Source: Bacteroidales bacterium UBA2764 (GTDB lineage: Bacteria > Bacteroidota > Bacteroidia > Bacteroidales > Paludibacteraceae). Taken from it: a DNA stretch of 6,176 bases. The DNA is taken from positions 1 to 6,176 of the forward strand of contig DEIW01000152.1 of assembly GCA_002352705.1 (NCBI GenBank), read 5' to 3'. Below are positions 1-5,663 of the stretch, piece by piece. The notes under the pieces were generated by a model. That model searched no databases, was not told the origin of the DNA, and saw nothing but the letters and a program-made list of their open reading frames with translations. Each line of letters begins with the position of its first letter. The stretch's first letter is position 1. The position numbers and the translations under genes were made by a program.

Positions 1-5
1 GGATT

Positions 6-1253
6 ATGTTTTTTTATTTTCTTTTGATAAGAATTGCCGCATTGTTTGGTCATCGCAAAGCTCGGTTGCTCGTTGCGGGTCAGAAAGCTATACGGATGGA
101 CGGAGACAAGGTTACGGTTAACGGTAAGGAATTGCCCCAAAACGCCATATGGATTCATGTATCATCCGTAGGTGAATTTGAGCAAGCAAGACCGCTGATA
201 GAGAAGTTAAGCGGTAAACGAAAGATAATACTGACTTTCTTCTCTCCTTCGGGTTATGAGTTAAGAAAGAACTACGATAAGGTAGACGGCGTCTGCTACC
301 TACCGTTCGCCACACGCCGCAACGCCCGCCGTTTCATTGAGTCGCTGCAGCCCAAAATGGCTATCTTTGTGAAATACGAATTTTGGCCTGCTTACCTTCG
401 CGAACTGAAAAAAAGGAATATTCCTACCTATTCCATCTCTGCTATCTTCCGCGAGAAACAGCTCTTCTTCCGTCCGTGGGGCGGCTGGTACCGCCGTTTG
501 CTGACCTCTTTCACCCGCATCTACGTGCAAGACGAGGCGTCCAAGACATTATTAGAGAAATACGGTATTACAAAAGTCAGCATCTCCGGCGACACACGTT
601 TTGACCGTGTACACGACGTGATGCAAACGGCTCAGACCAGAAACGCCGCACGTCTGGCTCCCGTCCATGAGTTCACGGAGAACTGTGAGCGCGTGATTGT
701 AGCCGGTAGCAGTTGGCCGAAAGACGAAGAATTATTAGTGCGCTATGTGAATGAACATCCGGATGTGAAACTGATTCTCGTCCCGCATGAGATAGACCCG
801 AAGCATTTGCATTTTATCTTTAACTTATTAGAGGGACGTTTTGTGCGTTATTCTGCGCTTGAGCAACAGTCTTCGCCGGTAATCCGCCGCAGCCTGATGC
901 AACATGTCAATGTTTTGCTGATTGATACAATCGGTTTGTTATCGTCTATCTACCGGTTCGGACAGGTAGCGTATATAGGCGGAGGTTTCGGAGTGGGCAT
1001 ACACAACACGATAGAAGCGGCTGTATATGGCGTCCCTGTTATTTTTGGTCCTAACTACCTCCATTTCCGCGAAGCGAAAGGGCTGATAGCAGAGGGGGCT
1101 GCCTTTAGTATCCATTCCTACACGGAATTAGAGAGTGCGCTCAACAACGCCCTCGAACATCATCGCGAGATTGGAGCGAAATCGGCTTCCTACGTAGAAT
1201 CGGAGATTGGCGCTACAGAAAAGATCTACGGTGAACTTTTCGGTCATTCCTAA
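6..1253 (+). CDS. waaA: 3-deoxy-D-manno-octulosonic acid (Kdo) transferase, GT30 family
   Basis: WaaA/KdtA transfers Kdo from CMP-Kdo to the lipid A precursor at the cytoplasmic face of the inner membrane, the first step of LPS core assembly. The 415 residues are near the family's usual 400-430. Visible are a hydrophobic N-terminal anchor (about 1-16) followed by a basic stretch, then the N-terminal GT-B domain with HVSSVGEFEQ (51-60), where E57 matches the family's catalytic glutamate. YEFWP (124-128), GSSWPKDEE (234-242) and VPHEI (259-263) are typical WaaA blocks. The C-terminal domain holds the CMP-Kdo-binding region GGGFGVGIHNTIEAA (325-339) followed by GVPVIFGPNY. No stop codon lies between the window edge and the ATG at 6, so the true start could be a few codons upstream. 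The N terminus looks slightly short against Bacteroides homologues as I remember them. hisS follows after 29 nt. Confidence 0.93.
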   Translation: MFFYFLLIRIAALFGHRKARLLVAGQKAIRMDGDKVTVNGKELPQNAIWIHVSSVGEFEQARPLIEKLSGKRKIILTFFSPSGYELRKNYDKVDGVCYLPFATRRNARRFIESLQPKMAIFVKYEFWPAYLRELKKRNIPTYSISAIFREKQLFFRPWGGWYRRLLTSFTRIYVQDEASKTLLEKYGITKVSISGDTRFDRVHDVMQTAQTRNAARLAPVHEFTENCERVIVAGSSWPKDEELLVRYVNEHPDVKLILVPHEIDPKHLHFIFNLLEGRFVRYSALEQQSSPVIRRSLMQHVNVLLIDTIGLLSSIYRFGQVAYIGGGFGVGIHNTIEAAVYGVPVIFGPNYLHFREAKGLIAEGAAFSIHSYTELESALNNALEHHREIGAKSASYVESEIGATEKIYGELFGHS

Positions 1254-1282
1254 GTTTAATTTGTAACACATAATTCAATCAT

Positions 1283-2650
1283 ATGGCACAAAAACCAAGT
1301 ATTCCTAAAGGCACGCGGGACTTCGGGCAACTCGAAATGGCGCGCCGTAACTATATTTTCAATACCATCCGTTCGGTATTCGGTCTCTATGGCTTCCAAC
1401 AGATAGAGACGCCGGCGATGGAGAACCTCTCCACCCTCATGGGCAAGTACGGAGAGGAAGGCGACAAACTGCTTTTCCGCATTCAGAACAGCGGAGAAAA
1501 AGCGGCTCTTACTCCCGAAAAGGGGTTAAGGTATGACCTTACCGTCCCATTCGCGCGTTATGTCGTACAGCACCGGGAGGAAATCACTTTCCCTTTCAAG
1601 CGATTTCAAATTCAGCCGGTATGGCGGGCTGACAGACCCCAAAAAGGGCGCTACCGCGAGTTCTACCAGTGTGACGTGGACGTCATAGGTAGCGACAGCC
1701 TCATCGGCGAACTGGAGTTGATACAGATTGTTGAAGAGGTATATCGACGCTTGGGTATCAATGTTTGCCTGCATATCAACAACCGGAAAATACTGGCAGG
1801 TATCGCAGAGGTCATCGGAGAACCGGACAAGATGATTGACATCACCGTTGCTATTGACAAACTCGACAAGATAGGAGTGGAGGCGGTCAACGACGAACTC
1901 CGCGAACGCGGGCTTTCCGACGAAGCAGTAACCAAGCTGCAACCTATCTTAACAACCCCACCCCAACCCTCCCCACAAGGGAGGGAGAATGATCCCAAAG
2001 CGAAGCTGGCTGAATTGCGTGAGTATTTAGCCTCCAGCGAGATTGGTCTGAAGGGTGTTGAGGAGATGGAGGAGATATTCAGTTTAGTAGAGGCCACAAC
2101 TCCCTCCCTTAAGGGGAGGGCCGGGGAGAGGTTTTCCATCGAGCTCGACCTCTGCCTTGCTCGCGGATTGAACTACTACACCGGTGCTATCTTCGAAGTC
2201 AAAGCCTTGGACGCACAAATCGGTTCAATCACCGGCGGCGGACGCTATGACAACCTGACGGGCATCTTCGGCCTGCCGAACGTGTCGGGCGTGGGCATCT
2301 CCTTCGGAGCCGACCGTATTTACGATGTGCTCTCCGAGTTGAATCTTTTCCCAGAGGAATTGCAATCCGCTACGCAAGTACTCTTTGCTACCTTTGGTCA
2401 GGACGAACTCTGCTATGCTCTCCGGTGGGCTAAAGAGTTACGAGCTAACGGCATCGCCGTTGAAGTATACCCGGAGCCTACAAAGATGAAAAAACAGATG
2501 GGCTACGCCAATGACAAGAATATTCCTTTTGTCGCTATCGTGGGCGGCGATGAGATGGCACAGAACAAAGTGATGTTAAAGAACATGACTTCCGGCGAAC
2601 AACAACTCGTCTCCTTGGACGAAATAATAAATGAGAAAATACGAAAATGA
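1283..2650 (+). CDS. hisS: Histidyl-tRNA synthetase carrying two in-frame palindromic-repeat insertions
   Basis: Cytoplasmic class II aminoacyl-tRNA synthetase that charges tRNA-His using ATP and histidine. The N terminus (PSIPKGTRDF, 5-14) supports the ATG at 1283. LRYDLTVPFARY (82-93) is of the type shared with eukaryotic and Bacteroidota enzymes. Motif 2 lies at about 112-133 (WRADRPQKGRYREF, R115). The histidine-specific ARGLNYYTG (293-301) supplies the conserved catalytic arginine R294. Motif 3 is GVGISFGADRI (336-346), and the anticodon-binding domain runs from about 365 to 455. Two odd peptides, TTPPQPSPQGRE (224-235) and TPSLKGRAGERF (273-284), are translated from inverted copies of a C/G-rich palindromic repeat. 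They lie in the variable region between the catalytic blocks, so the catalytic residues are intact. The segment at 70-80 seems shorter than in remembered Bacteroides homologues. The stop overlaps the next start as ATGA, suggesting translational coupling. Confidence 0.96.
   Translation: MAQKPSIPKGTRDFGQLEMARRNYIFNTIRSVFGLYGFQQIETPAMENLSTLMGKYGEEGDKLLFRIQNSGEKAALTPEKGLRYDLTVPFARYVVQHREEITFPFKRFQIQPVWRADRPQKGRYREFYQCDVDVIGSDSLIGELELIQIVEEVYRRLGINVCLHINNRKILAGIAEVIGEPDKMIDITVAIDKLDKIGVEAVNDELRERGLSDEAVTKLQPILTTPPQPSPQGRENDPKAKLAELREYLASSEIGLKGVEEMEEIFSLVEATTPSLKGRAGERFSIELDLCLARGLNYYTGAIFEVKALDAQIGSITGGGRYDNLTGIFGLPNVSGVGISFGADRIYDVLSELNLFPEELQSATQVLFATFGQDELCYALRWAKELRANGIAVEVYPEPTKMKKQMGYANDKNIPFVAIVGGDEMAQNKVMLKNMTSGEQQLVSLDEIINEKIRK
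1952..1987 (+). repeat. Palindromic C/G-rich repeat element, copy 1, inside hisS
   Basis: A 36-nt strand-skewed element. Its core is a perfect 7-bp stem, CCCTCCC (1967-1973) with GGGAGGG (1979-1985), around a 5-nt loop. C-rich sequence precedes the core. It occupies exactly codons 224-235 of hisS (TTPPQPSPQGRE) and contains no stop in that frame. It matches the reverse complement of 2100-2135 at 29 of 36 positions. Sequences of this style are, to my knowledge, dispersed in many Bacteroidota genomes, usually between genes. The family assignment is recollection; the palindrome and the inverted match are read directly from the sequence. Confidence 0.88.
2100..2135 (-). repeat. Palindromic C/G-rich repeat element, copy 2, inverted, inside hisS
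   Basis: An inverted copy of the element at 1952-1987, 112 nt downstream of it. The stem is CCCTCCC (2102-2108) with GGGAGGG (2114-2120) and loop TTAAG. An alternative inner palindrome, CCCTTAAGGG, spans 2106-2115. A second G-rich block (2123-2131) corresponds to the C-rich leader of copy 1. In the hisS frame it is read in the opposite orientation to copy 1, giving about residues 273-284 (TPSLKGRAGERF), again without a stop. The 36-nt length is a multiple of three, so frame is kept. Confidence 0.88.
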
Positions 2651-3195
2651 GTAAATGCGAAAATACAGAACGCCAGTTCAATGAAGTAACGGCTAAATGT
2701 CGGCAGATTTTTATTGACAAGATGCAGGACTATGGTCCCTCTTGGCGTATTTTCCGGCTGCATGGCATCACTGACCAACTATATATCAAAGTATGTAATA
2801 TACGTCAAGTGCAGGAGACCGGCGTGAGTCTGGTAGGCGATGATATTGAGGGCAATCTCCGTGCGATAATCAATTACGGAGTTACGGCAATCATTCAATC
2901 ACGCAAAGGCTTTGCCGATGCCGTGGATATAACCAACGACGAAGCCCTGCTCCTCTACGACAAGGTCTTAAACGAAGCTAAAGAATTGATGCTACGCAAG
3001 AACCACGATTACGGCGAAGCATGGCGCGAAATGAGCAAGGAGGGAATAGTAGACATGATTCTGGCGAAAGTGGTGCGCATCAAAACTATCGTAGAACACG
3101 GAGGAAAAACAATAGCTTCCGAAGGGGTGGAAAGCAACTTTTTTGATATCATCAATTATGCTGTTTTTGATTTAATACACTATACCAACGTATGA
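2647..3195 (+). CDS. DUF1599 protein with two tandem copies of the domain
   Basis: A 182-residue soluble protein whose molecular function I cannot assign. It is an internal duplication: repeat 1 spans about 14-84 and repeat 2 about 107-177. Each copy has a DYGxxW motif (DYGPSW 28-33; DYGEAW 121-126), then an IxxK(V)xxI/RI helix, then an acidic stretch ending in IINY (EGNLRAIINY 68-77; ESNFFDIINY 162-171). The order DYG, basic helix, acidic helix with NY resembles the DUF1599 family, named in Pfam, as I recall, a nucleotide-modification-associated domain. Its all-helical pattern recalls MazG-like NTP pyrophosphatases. That functional link is inference. No signal peptide or membrane segment is seen. 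The start overlaps the hisS stop (ATGA) and the stop overlaps the next start (ATGA), so translation is probably coupled on both sides. Confidence 0.85.
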   Translation: MSKCENTERQFNEVTAKCRQIFIDKMQDYGPSWRIFRLHGITDQLYIKVCNIRQVQETGVSLVGDDIEGNLRAIINYGVTAIIQSRKGFADAVDITNDEALLLYDKVLNEAKELMLRKNHDYGEAWREMSKEGIVDMILAKVVRIKTIVEHGGKTIASEGVESNFFDIINYAVFDLIHYTNV

Positions 3196-4313
3196 AAAAA
3201 AATCTTATTGCTCATATCATAGGCTCCGCGGCGCGCACATTGCTGGCAGTCACGTTCATTTTCTCAGGTTTTGTTAAAGCCGTTGACCCGCTGGGGACGG
3301 TTTATAAGATCGAGGACTACCTCAAAGCTTTCGGCGGGTTCTTCACGGACCTGCTTCCGCTCGCAGGAGTGGCTGCTGTATGTCTGATATTAATTGAATG
3401 GCTGTTAGGTACATGCATGCTCTTTAACATCCGTACCAACTGGACAAGCTGGCTCTCACTGGCTTTCTATCTGGTTATGACACCGCTGACGCTATGGATA
3501 GCTCTGACCAATCCGGTCTCTGACTGCGGCTGCTTCGGAGACGCATTGGTACTCACCAACTGGCAGACGTTCTGGAAGAACATCGTCTTCCTGAGTCTGG
3601 TGATAGTCCTGCTCATATGCCGCAAAGCTATCCCGCAGACCTTCTCTTGGTGGGCGGAACTCATGATAGTTGGCATTAGTATTGGTGCGTTTATCAATAT
3701 CATATGCTACAGTTATAATCATCTACCGCCAATGGACTTCCGTCCGTACAAAATAGGGAATCACATCCCTACCCTCATGGAGATTCCCGAAGATGCTGAA
3801 CCGGACATCTATGAGACTACACTGATATATGAAAAAGACGGTGTGCAACAGGAGTTCACCCTGGAGAACTACCCGAAGGGCGATTCCACTTGGACGTTTG
3901 TGGACCAGAAATCCGTACTCGTCAAGAAAGGTTATGAGGCACCCATACACGATTTCGAAATCCTGACTATGGAGTTTGAAGATATCACCTACGACATCCT
4001 TGACTCCGAAGAGCCTGTCACACTCGTCACAATGTATGACCTCAAGAAAACCGACCGCAAGCAGACGGACAAACTGCTGCGTCTCTATGCCGAGTGTACC
4101 ATGCGCGGCGAGAAATGTTATTTCCTCACCGGTTCTGGAGAAGATGACATCTACGCCTTCGCCGAGGAGATAGGCATGGACGAACAAACGGCAGAACAAG
4201 TGTTCTGTACCATCGACCCCGTGACGCTGAAAACCATCGTCCGTGCCAACCCGGGTATGTTCGTCGTACAAAACGGAACAATCATAGAAAAGCATAACTT
4301 AAAACAATTATAA
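3192..4313 (+). CDS. DoxX/MauE-family inner-membrane protein with C-terminal, probably periplasmic domain
   Basis: A 373-residue membrane protein. Hydrophobic segments lie at about 11-31, 54-76, 85-106, 129-143 and 155-173. The first is followed by the DoxX-type block SGFVKAVDPLGT (25-36). Between segments 3 and 4 is DCGCFGD (111-117), the cysteine pair (C112, C114) seen in MauE/DoxX-related proteins. With a lysine-rich N terminus inside, this loop and the C-terminal domain (about 180-373) would face the periplasm. The last third (about 275-370) has a thioredoxin-like look, ending NPGMFVVQNGTII (353-365), but no CxxC, so any redox catalysis would rest on the membrane CxC or a partner. A role in periplasmic thiol or electron transfer is inference. 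Its ATG overlaps the stop of the DUF1599 gene and it ends 2 nt before tpiA. Confidence 0.82.
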   Translation: MKKNLIAHIIGSAARTLLAVTFIFSGFVKAVDPLGTVYKIEDYLKAFGGFFTDLLPLAGVAAVCLILIEWLLGTCMLFNIRTNWTSWLSLAFYLVMTPLTLWIALTNPVSDCGCFGDALVLTNWQTFWKNIVFLSLVIVLLICRKAIPQTFSWWAELMIVGISIGAFINIICYSYNHLPPMDFRPYKIGNHIPTLMEIPEDAEPDIYETTLIYEKDGVQQEFTLENYPKGDSTWTFVDQKSVLVKKGYEAPIHDFEILTMEFEDITYDILDSEEPVTLVTMYDLKKTDRKQTDKLLRLYAECTMRGEKCYFLTGSGEDDIYAFAEEIGMDEQTAEQVFCTIDPVTLKTIVRANPGMFVVQNGTIIEKHNLKQL

Positions 4314-4315
4314 AT

Positions 4316-5068
4316 ATGGCAAGAACAAAAATGGTTGCAGGTAACTGGAAAATGAACAAGAACCTGCAGGAAGGTGTAGCGCTGGCTACCGAATTGAAAG
4401 AAGCAGTAAAGAACCCCTCATGCGCCGTGGTTATCGGTACGCCGTTCATTCATCTGGCTACCGTAGCGGAGCTGCTCAAGGGTTCGCCGATCAAGGTTGC
4501 CGCAGAGAACTGCGCAGACCATGAGAAGGGCGCTTACACCGGAGAGGTTTCCGCAGAGATGGTGAAATCGACCGGAGCAGAGTACGTCATCCTCGGTCAC
4601 TCCGAGCGTCGTCAGTACTACGCAGAGAGCTATGAGATGCTGGCTGAGAAAGTGCGTCTGGCTCTGGCTAACGGTCTGAAGGTCATCTTCTGCATCGGCG
4701 AGGTGAAAGAAGAGCGCGAGGCAGGCAAGCAGAACGAGGTAGTGAAAGCACAACTCGAAGGCTCTGTATTCGGTCTTTCCCCAGAGGAGTGGAAGAACAT
4801 CACTCTGGCATACGAACCCGTTTGGGCTATCGGTACCGGTCTGACTGCAACTCCGGCACAGGCAGAGGAAATCCACGCCTACATCCGTAGCCTCGTAGCC
4901 GCGAAATACGGCAAAGAGGCAGCCGAGGACACGACTATCCTCTATGGTGGTAGCTGCAACGAGAAGAACGCAGCAGAGCTCTTCGCATGTCCGGACATTG
5001 ACGGCGGTCTGATTGGCGGTGCTGCTCTGGTAGCAGAGAAGTTCCTGGCTATCATCGCTGCACGATAA
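4316..5068 (+). CDS. tpiA: Triose-phosphate isomerase
   Basis: Interconverts dihydroxyacetone phosphate and glyceraldehyde 3-phosphate in glycolysis and gluconeogenesis; a cytoplasmic TIM barrel. The 250 residues match the usual length. All active-site elements are present: GNWKMN with N10 and K12, GHSERR with electrophile H95, AYEPVWAIGTG with catalytic base E167 followed by flexible loop 6 (about 171-182), and the phosphate-binding blocks GGSCNEKN (211-218) and GGLIGGAAL (230-238). The ATG lies only 2 nt after the upstream stop, so translation is probably reinitiated or coupled. Codon choice is strongly biased (CTG/CTC leucine, GAG, GGT), unlike waaA with its many TTA/TTG codons, fitting a highly expressed enzyme. 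The final A of its TAA stop is the first base of an 8-bp tandem array. Confidence 0.98.
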   Translation: MARTKMVAGNWKMNKNLQEGVALATELKEAVKNPSCAVVIGTPFIHLATVAELLKGSPIKVAAENCADHEKGAYTGEVSAEMVKSTGAEYVILGHSERRQYYAESYEMLAEKVRLALANGLKVIFCIGEVKEEREAGKQNEVVKAQLEGSVFGLSPEEWKNITLAYEPVWAIGTGLTATPAQAEEIHAYIRSLVAAKYGKEAAEDTTILYGGSCNEKNAAELFACPDIDGGLIGGAALVAEKFLAIIAAR

Positions 5069-5105
5069 CTAGTCGACTAGTCAACTAGTAAACTAGAAAA
5101 CTATG
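5068..5105 (+). repeat. Degenerate 8-bp tandem repeat between tpiA and the carbonic anhydrase-like gene
   Basis: Four units in register: ACTAGTCG (5068), ACTAGTCA (5076), ACTAGTAA (5084) and ACTAGAAA (5092). A fifth, decayed unit at 5100 (ACTATG) contains the downstream start codon. The array fills the whole intergenic gap and reuses the last base of the tpiA stop. Because the period is 8, the TAG triplets at 5070, 5078, 5086 and 5094 fall in all three forward frames, and the one at 5078 is a second in-frame stop for tpiA. Positions 5068-5081 form a perfect 14-bp palindrome. No Shine-Dalgarno sequence is present; the stretch before the ATG is A-rich. Confidence 0.9.
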
Positions 5106-5651
5106 GCTCTCATTAAGACCATCAATCGAAACGGCGAGATCCTCACCCCGCGCATTGCTGACGATGTATTCATGGCGGAGAACGCCACGGTCGTCGGCGA
5201 TGTGACGGTGGGCGAGGGATCGAGCCTGTGGTTCAACGCCGTGCTGCGCGGCGATGTGAACACCATCACCATCGGCAAGCATTGCAACATACAGGACGGC
5301 GCAGTGCTCCACACCCTATATAAGAAATCGACCATCACGTTAGGCGACTACGTATCGGTAGGACACAACGTGACAATTCACGGCGCTGACGTAGATGACT
5401 ACGCGCTTATCGGAATGGGCTCCACCCTACTCGACGGCGCACATGTAGGCGAAGGAGCCATCGTAGCAGCCGGGGCACTGGTGCTCAAGGGCACGCAGAT
5501 CGGACCTCATGAGATATGGGGCGGTGTGCCCGCGAAGTTTATCAAGAAAGCCGACCCTGCGCAGACCGAAGAAATCAACAAGACGATTGCCAACAACTAC
5601 GCTATGTACGCAAGTTGGTACGATGCGTCTATTGACGCAATTGATAATTGA
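5103..5651 (+). CDS. Gamma-class carbonic anhydrase-like hexapeptide-repeat protein
   Basis: A 182-residue left-handed beta-helix protein of the gamma carbonic anhydrase/YrdA-like family, expected to act as a cytoplasmic trimer. Hexapeptide-type turns run from about 25 to 140. The likely metal ligands are the three histidines H70 (AVLHT), H88 (VGHN) and H93 (TIHG), and the conserved R49/D51 (LRGD) and Q64 (NIQDG) are present. A C-terminal helix (about 153-176) completes the usual shape. Whether it hydrates CO2 is uncertain: many members with these ligands show little activity, and it could instead be a metal-binding or acyltransferase-like relative. The gene sits between two tandem-repeat linkers. 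Its ATG at 5103 lies inside the decayed end of the 8-bp array, and its last codons and stop lie inside the 7-bp array, giving a C terminus of IDN. Confidence 0.9.
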   Translation: MALIKTINRNGEILTPRIADDVFMAENATVVGDVTVGEGSSLWFNAVLRGDVNTITIGKHCNIQDGAVLHTLYKKSTITLGDYVSVGHNVTIHGADVDDYALIGMGSTLLDGAHVGEGAIVAAGALVLKGTQIGPHEIWGGVPAKFIKKADPAQTEEINKTIANNYAMYASWYDASIDAIDN

Positions 5652-5663
5652 TAATTGATAATT
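5640..5663 (+). repeat. 7-bp tandem repeat at the carbonic anhydrase-like gene/pyrH junction
   Basis: Three perfect ATTGATA units (5640-5660) followed by a partial unit, ATT (5661-5663), directly before the pyrH ATG. The array starts inside the upstream coding region, encodes its last residues, and supplies its stop. TGATAA pairs at 5642, 5649 and 5656 fall in the three different forward frames, so translation in any frame meets a double stop; the pair at 5649 is the real terminus. The sequence is AT-rich with no Shine-Dalgarno motif, which is normal for Bacteroidota starts. I recall similar AT linkers in other Bacteroidota genomes, unchecked here. Confidence 0.92.

Noticed and set aside
1254..1282. 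TTTG followed by an AT-rich stretch as a possible Bacteroidota promoter before hisS
   Set aside because: TTTG occurs at 1260-1263, but no TAnnTTTG-type -7 element lies at a workable distance before the start, so there is not enough to call a promoter.
2102..2135. G/C-rich hairpin followed by TTTT as an intrinsic terminator
   Set aside because: It lies within the intact hisS reading frame, the T run is only four bases, and a further G-rich block separates it from the main stem. Its inverted copy at 1952-1987 shows it is a repeat element.
1952..2135. The two inverted repeats as termini of a small transposon or MITE
   Set aside because: The 112 nt between them encode normal-looking HisRS sequence, not foreign DNA, and no target-site duplication is evident. 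Two separate insertions of a short palindromic element, or duplication with inversion, fit better.
1663..2139. Minus-strand open frames across the middle of hisS, including peptides such as LPLREG and CGEGWGG
   Set aside because: They are the reverse-strand reading of hisS and its repeat elements, which lack stops on both strands. No family resemblance or start context supports them.
5068..5099. Adjacent SpeI-like (ACTAGT) and SalI-like (GTCGAC) sites that resemble a cloning polylinker
   Set aside because: The sites arise from a degenerate 8-bp period that continues past them into the next start codon, and flanking genes on both sides are ordinary for the same organism. A tandem repeat explains it better than vector sequence.
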